Made by a program: the position numbers and the translations under genes
Shown: positions 5,495 to 12,302 of the stretch, piece after piece
Numbering within the stretch: position 1 is the first letter of the stretch
How the letters are laid out: every line of letters begins with the position of its first letter
Origin: UBA7672 sp036733305
Lineage (GTDB): Bacteria; Pseudomonadota; Alphaproteobacteria; Caulobacterales; Hyphomonadaceae
Reading direction: 5' to 3'
Assembly: GCA_036733305.1 (NCBI GenBank)
Contig: DAINAT010000092.1
Span: forward strand, 1-14,560
Length of the DNA stretch: 14,560 nucleotides
The notes under the pieces: generated by a model
The model's database searches: none
What the model saw: only the letters and a program-made list of their open reading frames with translations
What the model was told of the DNA's origin: nothing

Positions 5495-6334
5495 ATGGTC
5501 GAAAGACTGAACAATGCTGCTGGTGCGCTTGGAGCGCTGAAATACCTCCAAACGACCAACCGGGACCTCTCGGGGGCCGAAAGCCGGCTGTCGTCCGGCC
5601 TCAAGGTCGCGCGCGCCCGCGATGACGCAGCGTCTTACCAGTCCGCAGCCTTCATGAAGGGCCAGGGCTCTTCGCTCAACGCTGTCACCCTCAGCCTCGG
5701 CCGCGCCGAGTCGATTTCGGACACCGCAATCACGGCAACCGAATCGATCTCGAAACTGTTGACCGAGATGAAGGCCACGGCTGTGCAAGCCATGTCGACC
5801 GACTGGTCCGACGATCAGCGCACCGCCCTGCAGCAGCGCTATGAAGGCCAGATGCAGACGCTGCAAAACTACGTCCACATGGCCACCTTCGATGGTGACA
5901 ATATCCTCGATGGGTCCAAGCCGAACGGCGTCTCATTCCTCGCCGATGCCGAAGCCACCCAGAACCTCACGCTTGCGGGCCGCAATCTTATGCCGGGTAC
6001 AGGCGGCGTGATCGTCGCTGAGCCTTCGACGGCTGCGCTCACGAGCGCACAGGCGGCTGCCGATACGCACGCACTGCTGGAGCAGTCGATCGCAAATATC
6101 GGCGACCAGTTGACGGACATGTCGGCCGAGCGTCGCCGCATCGAGGCCCAGAAAGGTTTCGTATCGCGCCTGGCTGATGCACTGGCTGCTGGCGTGGGCC
6201 GGATGGTCGACACCGACCTCGCTGCCGAAAGCGCGCTGATCCAGGCGTTGCAGGTCAAGCAGGAGTTGAGCGCCTCTGCGGTCAGCATCGCCAACACTGC
6301 TCCGCAGGCCCTGCTCACACTCTTCCGCGGCTGA
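5495..6334 (+). CDS. flagellin 3, divergent paralogue
   Basis: 279 residues. It has flagellin architecture: LQTTNRDLSGAESRLSSGLK then ARDDAASYQSA at the N-terminal helix, LTEMKATAVQA in D1, and VDTDLAAESALIQALQVKQE then SIANTAPQALLTLFRG at the C-terminus. The first residues, MVERLNNAAGALGALK, lack the SVNTN opening of the other two, and an extra RRRIEAQKGF stretch replaces their LDxQNxFLSK. It could be a minor subunit with a special place, such as the hook-proximal position of the small Caulobacter flagellin FljJ, but that is inference. GGAG lies about 10 nt upstream of the ATG. marC follows the stop by 7 nt with no terminator between. Confidence 0.9.
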   Translation: MVERLNNAAGALGALKYLQTTNRDLSGAESRLSSGLKVARARDDAASYQSAAFMKGQGSSLNAVTLSLGRAESISDTAITATESISKLLTEMKATAVQAMSTDWSDDQRTALQQRYEGQMQTLQNYVHMATFDGDNILDGSKPNGVSFLADAEATQNLTLAGRNLMPGTGGVIVAEPSTAALTSAQAAADTHALLEQSIANIGDQLTDMSAERRRIEAQKGFVSRLADALAAGVGRMVDTDLAAESALIQALQVKQELSASAVSIANTAPQALLTLFRG

Positions 6335-6341
6335 CACTCCC

Positions 6342-7013
6342 ATGCTGACAGCTCTCCAGCTCGAACAGGCGATCGCCGCGTTCGTCACTTTCTTCGTGCT
6401 GATCGATGCGCCGGGCGTGGCGCCGATCTTCGCCTCGCTGACTGCGCCGGGCGGATCGGCCTATGCGCGCAAGATGGCGATCAAGGCGGTGTTCGTCGCC
6501 GGCCTTATCCTGTTCTTCTTCGCCTTTGCGGGCGCGCAGCTGCTGCACCATCTGGGGATCTCGCTGGACGCGTTCCGCGTGGCGGGCGGCGTGCTGCTCT
6601 TCCTCATCGCGCTGGAGATGGTGTTCGAGAAGCGTCAGCAGCGGCAGAAGAGCCGCGCCGATCAGGTGCTGGCGGAAGAAGAGGCGGCTGGCCGTCTCGA
6701 TGACGTTTCGGTCTTCCCGCTCGCCATCCCGATGATCGCCGGTCCCGGCTCGATCGCAACGGCGATGCTCTACATGCAGAACGCCGGTGGCGATGCTATC
6801 GGCATAAGCATCGTCTCATTCGCGATCGCCGCGAACCTGATCCTGGCCGGCCTGATCTTCCTGGCGGCGGGTCCACTGCTGAAGGTGATGGGCGATCAGA
6901 TCGCGGGCGCGATCACGCGCATCTTCGGCGTCATCCTGTCGGCGCTGGCCGTGCAGATGATGATCGTCGGGATTATCGGCGCGTTCGGCTTGCAGGTTCC
7001 GGCAGCGGGCTAG
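6342..7013 (+). CDS. MarC-family (UPF0056) inner-membrane protein
   Basis: 223 residues with about six membrane helices. The N-terminus FVTFFVLIDAPGVAPIFASLT and the central VFPLAIPMIAGPGSIATAM match the MarC family, widespread membrane proteins of unsettled function; the old link of MarC to multiple antibiotic resistance was not upheld. A charged cytoplasmic loop (KRQQRQKSRADQVLAEEEAA) lies between helices 3 and 4. The ATG starts 7 nt after the flagellin 3 stop, and the bases before it carry no Shine-Dalgarno sequence, so it is probably translated by ribosomes ending flagellin 3. The family-like sequence starts at once, so a later start is unlikely. Its stop is 1 nt from that of the convergent neighbour. 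Confidence 0.9.
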   Translation: MLTALQLEQAIAAFVTFFVLIDAPGVAPIFASLTAPGGSAYARKMAIKAVFVAGLILFFFAFAGAQLLHHLGISLDAFRVAGGVLLFLIALEMVFEKRQQRQKSRADQVLAEEEAAGRLDDVSVFPLAIPMIAGPGSIATAMLYMQNAGGDAIGISIVSFAIAANLILAGLIFLAAGPLLKVMGDQIAGAITRIFGVILSALAVQMMIVGIIGAFGLQVPAAG

Positions 7014-7014
7014 A

Positions 7015-8298
7015 TCAGCTGGCAGCGCCGTAGTCTTCCATCAGGTACACGGCGCTGACCTTCTTAGGCTTGTCGCGCGTGAACGACTTCCAGAACACCG
7101 AGATCGCCACGAAGCCAAGCAGAGCGAGGCAGGCGAGCAAGCCCGCGACCTGCATGCGCAGGGCGTTGGTCCAGGTCACCGTGGTGCGCGCGGTGTCGAG
7201 CAGGTTCTCGCCGTCATAGTCGGCCAGCGGCACAACGCGGTCGCCGCCGGCGCGGGCGACGAGCTGGGCGCGGTTCACATCGCCACGGTCCTTGATGCGG
7301 CTGATGATGGCGACGGCGCTTTCGGTCGAGGTGTCCTGTGCGATCTGGCGCAAGATGCGGAACTCTTCGAGCAGCGGCGCGAGCTTCTGCTTGTCGATCG
7401 TCGTGCGGAACACGCGCTCGACCACCTGTGCGTTGCGCGGGGTGTAACCGACCTCGTTGGCAAACTCGGCGGCGAGCAGGCGCTTCATTTCCGCGACCGG
7501 GACGGCGTCCTCGATGCGCTTCTGGAGGTAAAGCTTGAACGGGACCGTCCCTTCCTTGCGGGTGAGGAAGGTGGAGATCGCAACCGATGCGCCGGCGCGG
7601 GCTTCAGAATCCGCCAGGATCAGGCCAATGCCCGACAGCAGGAAGGACGTGACGTCCGTGTGGTCGTCATTGGCCCAGCCGACAGCGGTGCGGGTGTGCT
7701 GGGGCAGATCGCCCAGACGGTTGAGTTCGATCGGCGCGTCTTCCACGCGGCTGACCGCCAGGCTGGCGGCGGCCGGTGTGGCTGCCACGGCGGGCGTCGC
7801 GCCCGGAACGGCGGATGCGGGGGCCGAAGCCGTAAAGATGGACTGGAGCGGGGTCGTGCGGCGCTCGTACTCGTCCTGCAGGTCTTCCGGCAGGTAAGCC
7901 ACCGCAGCATCGATCAGGGCGTCTTCGCCGGCGCCGCTGGAGACTGCTACGCGCGCGCGCAGGGCTTCGCCATCCTTGCCGTCCAGCATGGCGGGCGCGC
8001 CGAGGAGGAGGCCGCGAACCCGGCGCATCTCTTTTTCATCTAGCGAGGTGCGGACCATCTCGGACCAGACGTCGCGCGAGGCCTTGTCCGGGCGGGTGGA
8101 AATTTGCTGGAAGCGCTCGTCCATCGCCTGACGCGTGGCGGTGACGGCTTCCGGGGTGGCGGCGAACGCCGGGCGTTTGTCGCCATAGGCTGTCGAGATG
8201 ACGTGAGACGCCATGAAAGGCGTAACGCAAAGCGCGGCGTTGAAGATGAGTGCGGCGTAAGCCGCGAACGGCAACCGGCGCTTTCGACGTCGATTCAT
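7015..8298 (-). CDS. unrecognised two-helix envelope protein
   Basis: 427 residues from the ATG at 8298, which has purine-rich GGAAGCGGG upstream; a GTG at 8340 is possible but less likely. A basic start (NRRRKRR) and a helix at about 10-30 anchor it with the N-terminus in the cytoplasm. Residues of about 31-380 should lie in the periplasm, with an Ala/Pro/Thr-rich linker at about 155-183. A second helix spans about 382-403, ending in a 24-residue basic cytoplasmic tail. The periplasmic part is mostly helical and has no motif I know. It stands alone between filament genes and the flgI operon on the same strand as flgI. A structural or sensing role in the flagellated pole is only suggested by place. 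Confidence 0.75.
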   Translation of the reverse strand: MNRRRKRRLPFAAYAALIFNAALCVTPFMASHVISTAYGDKRPAFAATPEAVTATRQAMDERFQQISTRPDKASRDVWSEMVRTSLDEKEMRRVRGLLLGAPAMLDGKDGEALRARVAVSSGAGEDALIDAAVAYLPEDLQDEYERRTTPLQSIFTASAPASAVPGATPAVAATPAAASLAVSRVEDAPIELNRLGDLPQHTRTAVGWANDDHTDVTSFLLSGIGLILADSEARAGASVAISTFLTRKEGTVPFKLYLQKRIEDAVPVAEMKRLLAAEFANEVGYTPRNAQVVERVFRTTIDKQKLAPLLEEFRILRQIAQDTSTESAVAIISRIKDRGDVNRAQLVARAGGDRVVPLADYDGENLLDTARTTVTWTNALRMQVAGLLACLALLGFVAISVFWKSFTRDKPKKVSAVYLMEDYGAAS

Positions 8299-8430
8299 CG
8301 AGCCCGCTTCCGTATCAATAACGTGGCCACATGAGCGCACTGCTCATCCGTCCACTTACGCGCCCCGGCCTAAGCGTCCTTTGTTTGCCGAGACGGGAAA
8401 TTGATCAAGTGGGCAAGGCGCCTCAGGCGT

Positions 8431-8461
8431 AAAAAAAGTCATAACCCGAGGCTGGCGCCTC
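8431..8461 (-). terminator. possible terminator of the flgI operon
   Basis: Downstream of the flbY-like stop on the minus strand, GAGGC and GCCTC (8457-8461 and 8448-8452) form a 5-bp hairpin with a 4-nt loop. A run of seven T (8437-8431) follows after about 10 nt. The gap is long for an intrinsic terminator. The 9-mer GGCGCCTCA is also directly repeated at 8417-8425 and 8454-8462. Confidence 0.3.
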
Positions 8462-8490
8462 ATGAGTCATCGCCACCGAAACAAATCGAA

Positions 8491-8928
8491 TCAGGCCTTT
8501 GCGTTGACCGCGAGTCCCGAGGCTTCACGGTTGGCGCTCGCGTTAACGGCTCCACTGCGTCCGTAAGCTGCCGGAGCGCTGCGAGACGAGGCGATTTCAT
8601 TGGCGATCGAGCGAACCAGACCTTCCGTGACAGTCTTTGTCGCCATCAGGGCTAGGGCGTGAGCTTCAAGTCCATCCTCAAGCGCTTTCGCTGCGGTCCT
8701 GAGATCGGCTTTCAGCCTGTCAGGGATGCCGCCGATCAGGCCAGGATCGGCCTTCACCTTGGAGACTTCGATTCGCCACGCGTGAACGAGGCGCTCTTTT
8801 TCCTCCCAGTCCGTCGATGTGCCGAGCACGCGCCGGGCTTTCAAGGCCTCGATCTCGACCTCGATCAGGCCGACGAGCCGTTGCGTCATGGTCAGAAGCT
8901 GGGTGGCGCGGTCGATGGCGTCGGACAT
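8491..8928 (-). CDS. flbY: FlbY-like flagellar protein (FlgN-like helical protein)
   Basis: 145 residues. The N-terminal half is one long amphipathic helix (ATQLLTMTQRLVGLIEVEIE then ALKARR), the pattern of FlgN-type export chaperones and of FlbY, the third gene after flgI in Caulobacter as I recall it. The C-terminal 40 residues are low-complexity Ala/Ser/Asn/Arg. The ATG at 8928 overlaps the stop of the rod-binding gene by one base (TAATG), so its translation is coupled to that gene. The exact role in flagellum assembly is not well established, and export chaperoning is inference. The name rests on operon position and general helix pattern more than on a diagnostic motif. Confidence 0.7.
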   Translation of the reverse strand: MSDAIDRATQLLTMTQRLVGLIEVEIEALKARRVLGTSTDWEEKERLVHAWRIEVSKVKADPGLIGGIPDRLKADLRTAAKALEDGLEAHALALMATKTVTEGLVRSIANEIASSRSAPAAYGRSGAVNASANREASGLAVNAKA

Positions 8929-9251
8929 TACTCCAGCCCCTGCATGCGGAGGATTTCCTTGAGGACCGAATCGGAGATCCCGATGCCGCCGCTCCGCGAG
9001 ATGGCGTCGGCATACTGGTCGATCAGCATGGGCCGGAAGGTGGCCTCGGCATTGCCGCCGCCGGTGGGGCCATCGGTCTGCAGGCCCTGAAACATCGGGG
9101 CGAGCATTTCCGAAATGAACATGCGCTCGAACTGGCGGGCGACTTCCTGGGCCTGGGCGCGGGTTTTGACGTTCGCCGCGTCGTTGGACAGCGTGTTCTT
9201 CTTCTGCGCCATGACGTCGACAGGGGGTGGGGTAAGGGCGATGTCCGCCAT
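8928..9251 (-). CDS. cheL: CheL-like rod-binding protein (FlgJ N-terminal domain)
   Basis: 107 residues. The family core is ARQFERMFISEMLAPMFQGL, then GGGNAEATFRPMLIDQYADA and ISRSGGIGISDSVLKEILRM, the rod-binding domain seen in FlgJ (residues of about 35-105 here). There is no C-terminal muramidase domain, which is normal for alphaproteobacteria, where a separate enzyme opens the cell wall. It should cap or scaffold rod assembly in the periplasm. It starts on the last base of the flgI stop (TAATG) and ends on the first base of the flbY-like gene in the same way. Confidence 0.9.
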   Translation of the reverse strand: MADIALTPPPVDVMAQKKNTLSNDAANVKTRAQAQEVARQFERMFISEMLAPMFQGLQTDGPTGGGNAEATFRPMLIDQYADAISRSGGIGISDSVLKEILRMQGLE

Positions 9252-10375
9252 TACATCACCTCTATTTCTGCCTGCAGCGCTCCAGATGTCTTGAGGGCCT
9301 GCAGGATGACGATCAGGTCGCGCGGGGATACGCCGAGCGCGTTGAGGCCCGTCACCAGCTCGCGCAGCGGCACGCCATTGCCGCCGACCATCGCCAGCTT
9401 GGCCACGTCTTCCGAAACCGCGACGTTGGATTGCGGCACCACGACGGGCGGTGCGTTGGTGAACGAGTTCGGCATGGCGACGCCGGGCGTTTCCTGAACC
9501 TGGATCGTCAGGTTGCCTTGCGCGATGGCGACGGTCGACACGCGCACATTCTCGCCCATGACGATCACGCCGGTCGTCTCGTTGATGACCACGCGGGCGC
9601 GCTGTTCGGGTTCGATCTCCAGGCCTTCGATCTGGGCGATGAAGGCGGACATGTCGCTGAACGCGGGCGGGCGGCGCAGGCGCACGGTGGCGGGGTCGAG
9701 CGCCGCTGCGGCGTTGACGCCAGTGAACGAGTTGATTGCGCCGGCAATGCGCGAGGCGGTCGTGAAGTCCGGGTTGCGCAGCGAGAGGCGCAGTTCGGGC
9801 TGGGCCGCGATGTCGAACTTCAGCTCGCGTTCGATCGTCGCGCCATTGGGCACGCGGCCATTGGTCGGGATGTTGCGGGTCAGCGACGTGCCGGAATTAC
9901 CGGACGCCGTGAACGCGCCAACCGCCACGGAGCCCTGCGCCAGCGCATAGGCTTGGCTGTCAGCGCCGATCATCGGCGTCGCCAGCAGCGTGCCGCCTTC
10001 GAGGCTTTTGGCGTCGCACATGGTCGAGACAGTCACGTCGATGCGCGAACCATTGGTGCCGAAGGGCGGCAGGTTCGCCGTGACCATCACGGCCGCGACG
10101 TTCTTGGTATTCACGTTCGATGTGCGCGTGTTGATGCCGAGGCGTTCCAGCATCGAGGCGAGGCCCTGCTGCAGCATCGGGCAGTTGCGGATGGAATCGC
10201 CCGTGCCGTTGAGGCCGAAGACGATGCCGTAGCCGGTCAACTGGTTCTCGCGAACGCCTTCGACATCGACGATGTCCTTCAGGCGCGTACCGGCCCCAAC
10301 GGGCGCAGCCAGCGTCACGGCAACAGCGAGGCATGCCAGGATACGGGGGGCAATGGTGCGAGCGAACACGCGCAT
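9251..10375 (-). CDS. flgI: FlgI, flagellar P-ring protein
   Basis: 374 residues, normal for FlgI. A signal peptide covers about 1-28 (RTIAPRILACLAVAVTLAAP, cleavage near VGAG-TRL). The mature start, TRLKDIVDVEGVRENQLTGYG then IVFGLNGTGDS, is diagnostic. Further conserved parts are NVAAVMVTANLPPF, VTVSTMCDAKSLEGGTLLATP and the C-terminal PLRELVTGLNALGVSPRDLI. The product is exported by Sec and forms the P-ring in the peptidoglycan layer around the rod. It heads the minus-strand operon with cheL- and flbY-like genes and diverges from fliX across 172 bp that hold a CtrA box. The ribosome site upstream of the ATG at 10375 (TGGGA) is modest. Confidence 0.97.
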   Translation of the reverse strand: MRVFARTIAPRILACLAVAVTLAAPVGAGTRLKDIVDVEGVRENQLTGYGIVFGLNGTGDSIRNCPMLQQGLASMLERLGINTRTSNVNTKNVAAVMVTANLPPFGTNGSRIDVTVSTMCDAKSLEGGTLLATPMIGADSQAYALAQGSVAVGAFTASGNSGTSLTRNIPTNGRVPNGATIERELKFDIAAQPELRLSLRNPDFTTASRIAGAINSFTGVNAAAALDPATVRLRRPPAFSDMSAFIAQIEGLEIEPEQRARVVINETTGVIVMGENVRVSTVAIAQGNLTIQVQETPGVAMPNSFTNAPPVVVPQSNVAVSEDVAKLAMVGGNGVPLRELVTGLNALGVSPRDLIVILQALKTSGALQAEIEVM

Positions 10376-10496
10376 GAAATCCCAGGGTACGGGTGACGGA
10401 AAATGTCCGACCGTTCTGGCCGCAGCGTTTCAAGTCACTCTCGCCCCCAAATCGGCAACAAAGCCTTAAGCATGGTTTCCCGCGGCGAAACGTTCC

Positions 10497-10511
10497 TTAA
10501 GCCGCCATTAA
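10497..10511. promoter_or_regulatory. CtrA box between flgI and fliX
   Basis: TTAAGCCGCCATTAA is a perfect TTAA-N7-TTAA, followed by CC as in the extended half site. It lies 36 nt before the fliX ATG and 121 nt from the flgI ATG. In Caulobacter the fliX/flgI region is class II and controlled by CtrA. A second, weaker TTAA with an inverted AACCAT is at 10466-10479. Confidence 0.75.
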
Positions 10512-10547
10512 CCAACTAGGCCAAATCTGCCGGGCAGGAGTGTCGCG

Positions 10548-10976
10548 ATGAAGGTCTCTTCCACCTCGTCCACATCGGCGTCCGCTGGCAGCAGCGGTCC
10601 CAAACCCGCAGCCGAAGGGTTCGGCCGCCTGCTCAGCGCAGACGGTGTCGCCCCGCGTGCAGCCACGTCGGGCGTGTCTGCCGCCGCTGGCGTATCCGGA
10701 ATTTCCGCTCTGATGGCGCTGCAAGGCGTCGGCGGTCCCGAAGCGCGTGCGCGTGCGCTGCGCAAGGGTCGCCGTATGCTCGATGCGCTCGATCGCCTGC
10801 AGCTCGCCATGCTCGGCGATGGTCCCTCCAAGGGTCACCTGGCGATGCTCAAGGGCGCGCTGGAAGAACAACGCGACGCGACCGGCGATATCGGTCTCGA
10901 CGACACGCTGAACTGGGCGGAAGTCCGGGTCGCGGTCGAAGCGGCCAAGCTGGAACGCGAAGCCGAAGCGGCCTGA
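10548..10976 (+). CDS. fliX: FliX, flagellar assembly checkpoint regulator
   Basis: 142 residues, the usual FliX length. The N-terminal 30 residues are Ser/Ala/Gly-rich (MKVSSTSSTSASAGSSGP), followed by GFGRLL. The C-terminal half is helical with LDALDRLQLAMLGDGPSKGH and a closing region rich in Glu, Ala and Lys. In Caulobacter, FliX binds the sigma-54 activator FlbD and holds or releases it according to whether the early basal body is built. GGAG lies 7 nt before the ATG at 10548. Its place, divergent from flgI and next to dksA, matches what I recall of Caulobacterales. FlbD itself is not in this window. Confidence 0.9.
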   Translation: MKVSSTSSTSASAGSSGPKPAAEGFGRLLSADGVAPRAATSGVSAAAGVSGISALMALQGVGGPEARARALRKGRRMLDALDRLQLAMLGDGPSKGHLAMLKGALEEQRDATGDIGLDDTLNWAEVRVAVEAAKLEREAEAA

Positions 10977-11121
10977 TAGCCGCATAATCAGGCATTGCTG
11001 CGCCGCGGCAATTCCCCAATCGGTGAGCAAATACTCACGCGTTAATCTGCTCGTGCAGGCGCGGTCAAAAAATTGCAACAAAAACAATATACCGCGCATC
11101 AATCCGACCTGATGCGGGACA

Positions 11122-11150
11122 TTTACGGGGTGGGGCGGCTCCTATATATA
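11122..11150 (+). promoter_or_regulatory. possible sigma-70 promoter of dksA
   Basis: TTTACG (11122-11127) and TATATA (11145-11150) are 17 bp apart, with 4 of 6 matches each to the -35 and -10 consensus. They stand in the only AT-rich patch near the gene; transcription would start near 11157. A 7-bp inverted repeat (CGCATCA, 11095-11101 with 11110-11116) lies just upstream and could be an operator. Confidence 0.35.
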
Positions 11151-11163
11151 GCCCGCCCAGCTA

Positions 11164-11189
11164 AGGCGGCCCTGGGGATGGGCCGGCCT
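11164..11189 (+). promoter_or_regulatory. GC-rich leader hairpin of dksA
   Basis: AGGCGGCCC (11164-11172) pairs with GGGCC (11180-11184) and GCCT (11186-11189), nine pairs with one bulged G and a 7-nt loop. It ends one base before the AGGGAG ribosome site (11190-11195). A stem this close could limit ribosome access or protect the message. The function is inferred. Confidence 0.4.
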
Positions 11190-11204
11190 AGGGAGCATAC
11201 AGCA

Positions 11205-11618
11205 ATGAGTTCCAAGACGGCCACCTACAAGCCGACCGAGAACGAGCCGTATATGAGCAAGAAGCAGCTCAAATACTTCAAGGAAAAGCTGATCGCCTGG
11301 AAGGAAGAGATCCTTCAGGGCAACCGCGAAACGATCACCGGCATGCAAGAAAACGTGGCGCCGATCCCGGACCTCGTTGACCGCGCATCGTCGGAAGCCG
11401 ATCGCGCCCTTGAGCTCCGCACCCGCGATCGCGAACGCAAGCTCGTCAACAAGATCGAGGCGGCTCTCCGCCGGATCGAGATGGGCGAGTATGGCTTCTG
11501 CGAAGAGACCGGCGAACCGATCGGCGTGAAGCGTCTCGACGCCCGCCCGATCGCCACGCTTTGCCTCGAAGCGCAGGAACGCCACGAGCGCAAGGAACGC
11601 ACGGTGCGGGACGACTGA
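11205..11618 (+). CDS. dksA: DksA-type RNA polymerase-binding transcription factor
   Basis: 137 residues from the ATG at 11205, preceded by GGGAG 9 nt upstream. The frame is open further 5' but that part translates promoter and leader DNA. The coiled coil runs to about residue 90, with the tip PDLVDRAS (Asp56 and Asp59, the pair needed to act in the secondary channel of RNA polymerase). The C-terminal globule is MGEYGFCEETGEPIGVKRLD, then ARPIATLCLEAQERHER. Only two of the four zinc cysteines of E. coli DksA remain (Cys99 and Cys120), with Thr102 and Ala123 at the others. This CxxT/CxxA pattern is that of zinc-independent Pseudomonas DksA2. It works with ppGpp to adjust rRNA and biosynthesis promoters. 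Confidence 0.95.
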   Translation: MSSKTATYKPTENEPYMSKKQLKYFKEKLIAWKEEILQGNRETITGMQENVAPIPDLVDRASSEADRALELRTRDRERKLVNKIEAALRRIEMGEYGFCEETGEPIGVKRLDARPIATLCLEAQERHERKERTVRDD

Positions 11619-11631
11619 TCGCCTAGCGATC
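11617..11631. terminator. short hairpin spanning two convergent stop codons
   Basis: GATCGC (11617-11622) and GCGATC (11626-11631) are perfect complements. The 3-nt loop CTA is the stop codon of the minus-strand channel gene, and the left arm includes the last two bases of the dksA stop. TTT follows on the plus side. It is short, so termination may be weak. Confidence 0.4.
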
Positions 11632-12246
11632 TTTCGCCTTCGGCGGCTCGAACGCCGCCATGTGCCATTTCCACTGGATCGCGCCGGCGCGGACGATGAA
11701 GCCGCCAACGACGGCTATTGCGCTGGCCCAAGCCCAGTCCACGCCCAGTATGCGCAGGACGATGAACGTTGACGCGCTTATGGTCGCCGGCGTGATGTAG
11801 AGTTCGCGGCGCAAGAGGATCGATGGCTCGCCCGCCAGCACGTCGCGGATGATGCCGCCGAACGTCGCCGTCAGCGCGCCCATGACGACGCAGATCACTG
11901 GATGCACGCCAAGCGACAGCGCCTTCGCGGCGCCGACCACCGCGTAAACACACAGCCCCACCGCATCGAGCCACAACAGCCCCTGCTCGTGGATACCGCG
12001 CCCACGCGTCAGGAACACCAGCACCGCAACAACCGTACACACGATCACATAGCCCGGGTCGAGCACCCAGAAGACCGGCGCGTCGATCAGCAGGTCGCGC
12101 AAAGTACCCCCACCCACGCCCGTGATCGCGGCGAAGAAGATGAACGCCACCACGTCCTGGCGCTTCTGTGCGGCCATCAGCGCGCCCGACGCCGCGAACA
12201 TTGCAACGCCTGCATAATCAAGCACGGAGAGAAGGGTGAACTGCAT
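11623..12246 (-). CDS. TRIC-type cation channel family (UPF0126) membrane protein
   Basis: 207 residues with seven hydrophobic segments, built as two repeats of three helices plus one. The paired glycine motifs GVGGGTLRD (43-51) and FGGIIRD (129-135) are the family hallmark and kink the pore helices. Bacterial and archaeal TRIC proteins are trimeric cation (K+) channels; the physiological role in bacteria is not settled. The ATG at 12246 begins the family-like sequence directly. The gene converges on dksA with 4 bp between stops and diverges from a TonB-like gene across 56 bp. Confidence 0.9.
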   Translation of the reverse strand: MQFTLLSVLDYAGVAMFAASGALMAAQKRQDVVAFIFFAAITGVGGGTLRDLLIDAPVFWVLDPGYVIVCTVVAVLVFLTRGRGIHEQGLLWLDAVGLCVYAVVGAAKALSLGVHPVICVVMGALTATFGGIIRDVLAGEPSILLRRELYITPATISASTFIVLRILGVDWAWASAIAVVGGFIVRAGAIQWKWHMAAFEPPKAKDR

Positions 12247-12302
12247 GCCGGACCTACAGCGCGAATTGCCAAGCCACGCAATGGCGGTTTAGCCTACCCG
12301 TA

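Noticed and set aside
9431..10396. 321-codon plus-strand frame over flgI
   Set aside because: It is antisense of flgI, rich in His, Arg, Gly and Asp.
11073..11204. 44-residue N-terminal extension of DksA
   Set aside because: It covers promoter-like and leader DNA; the ribosome site and the family-like start are at 11205.
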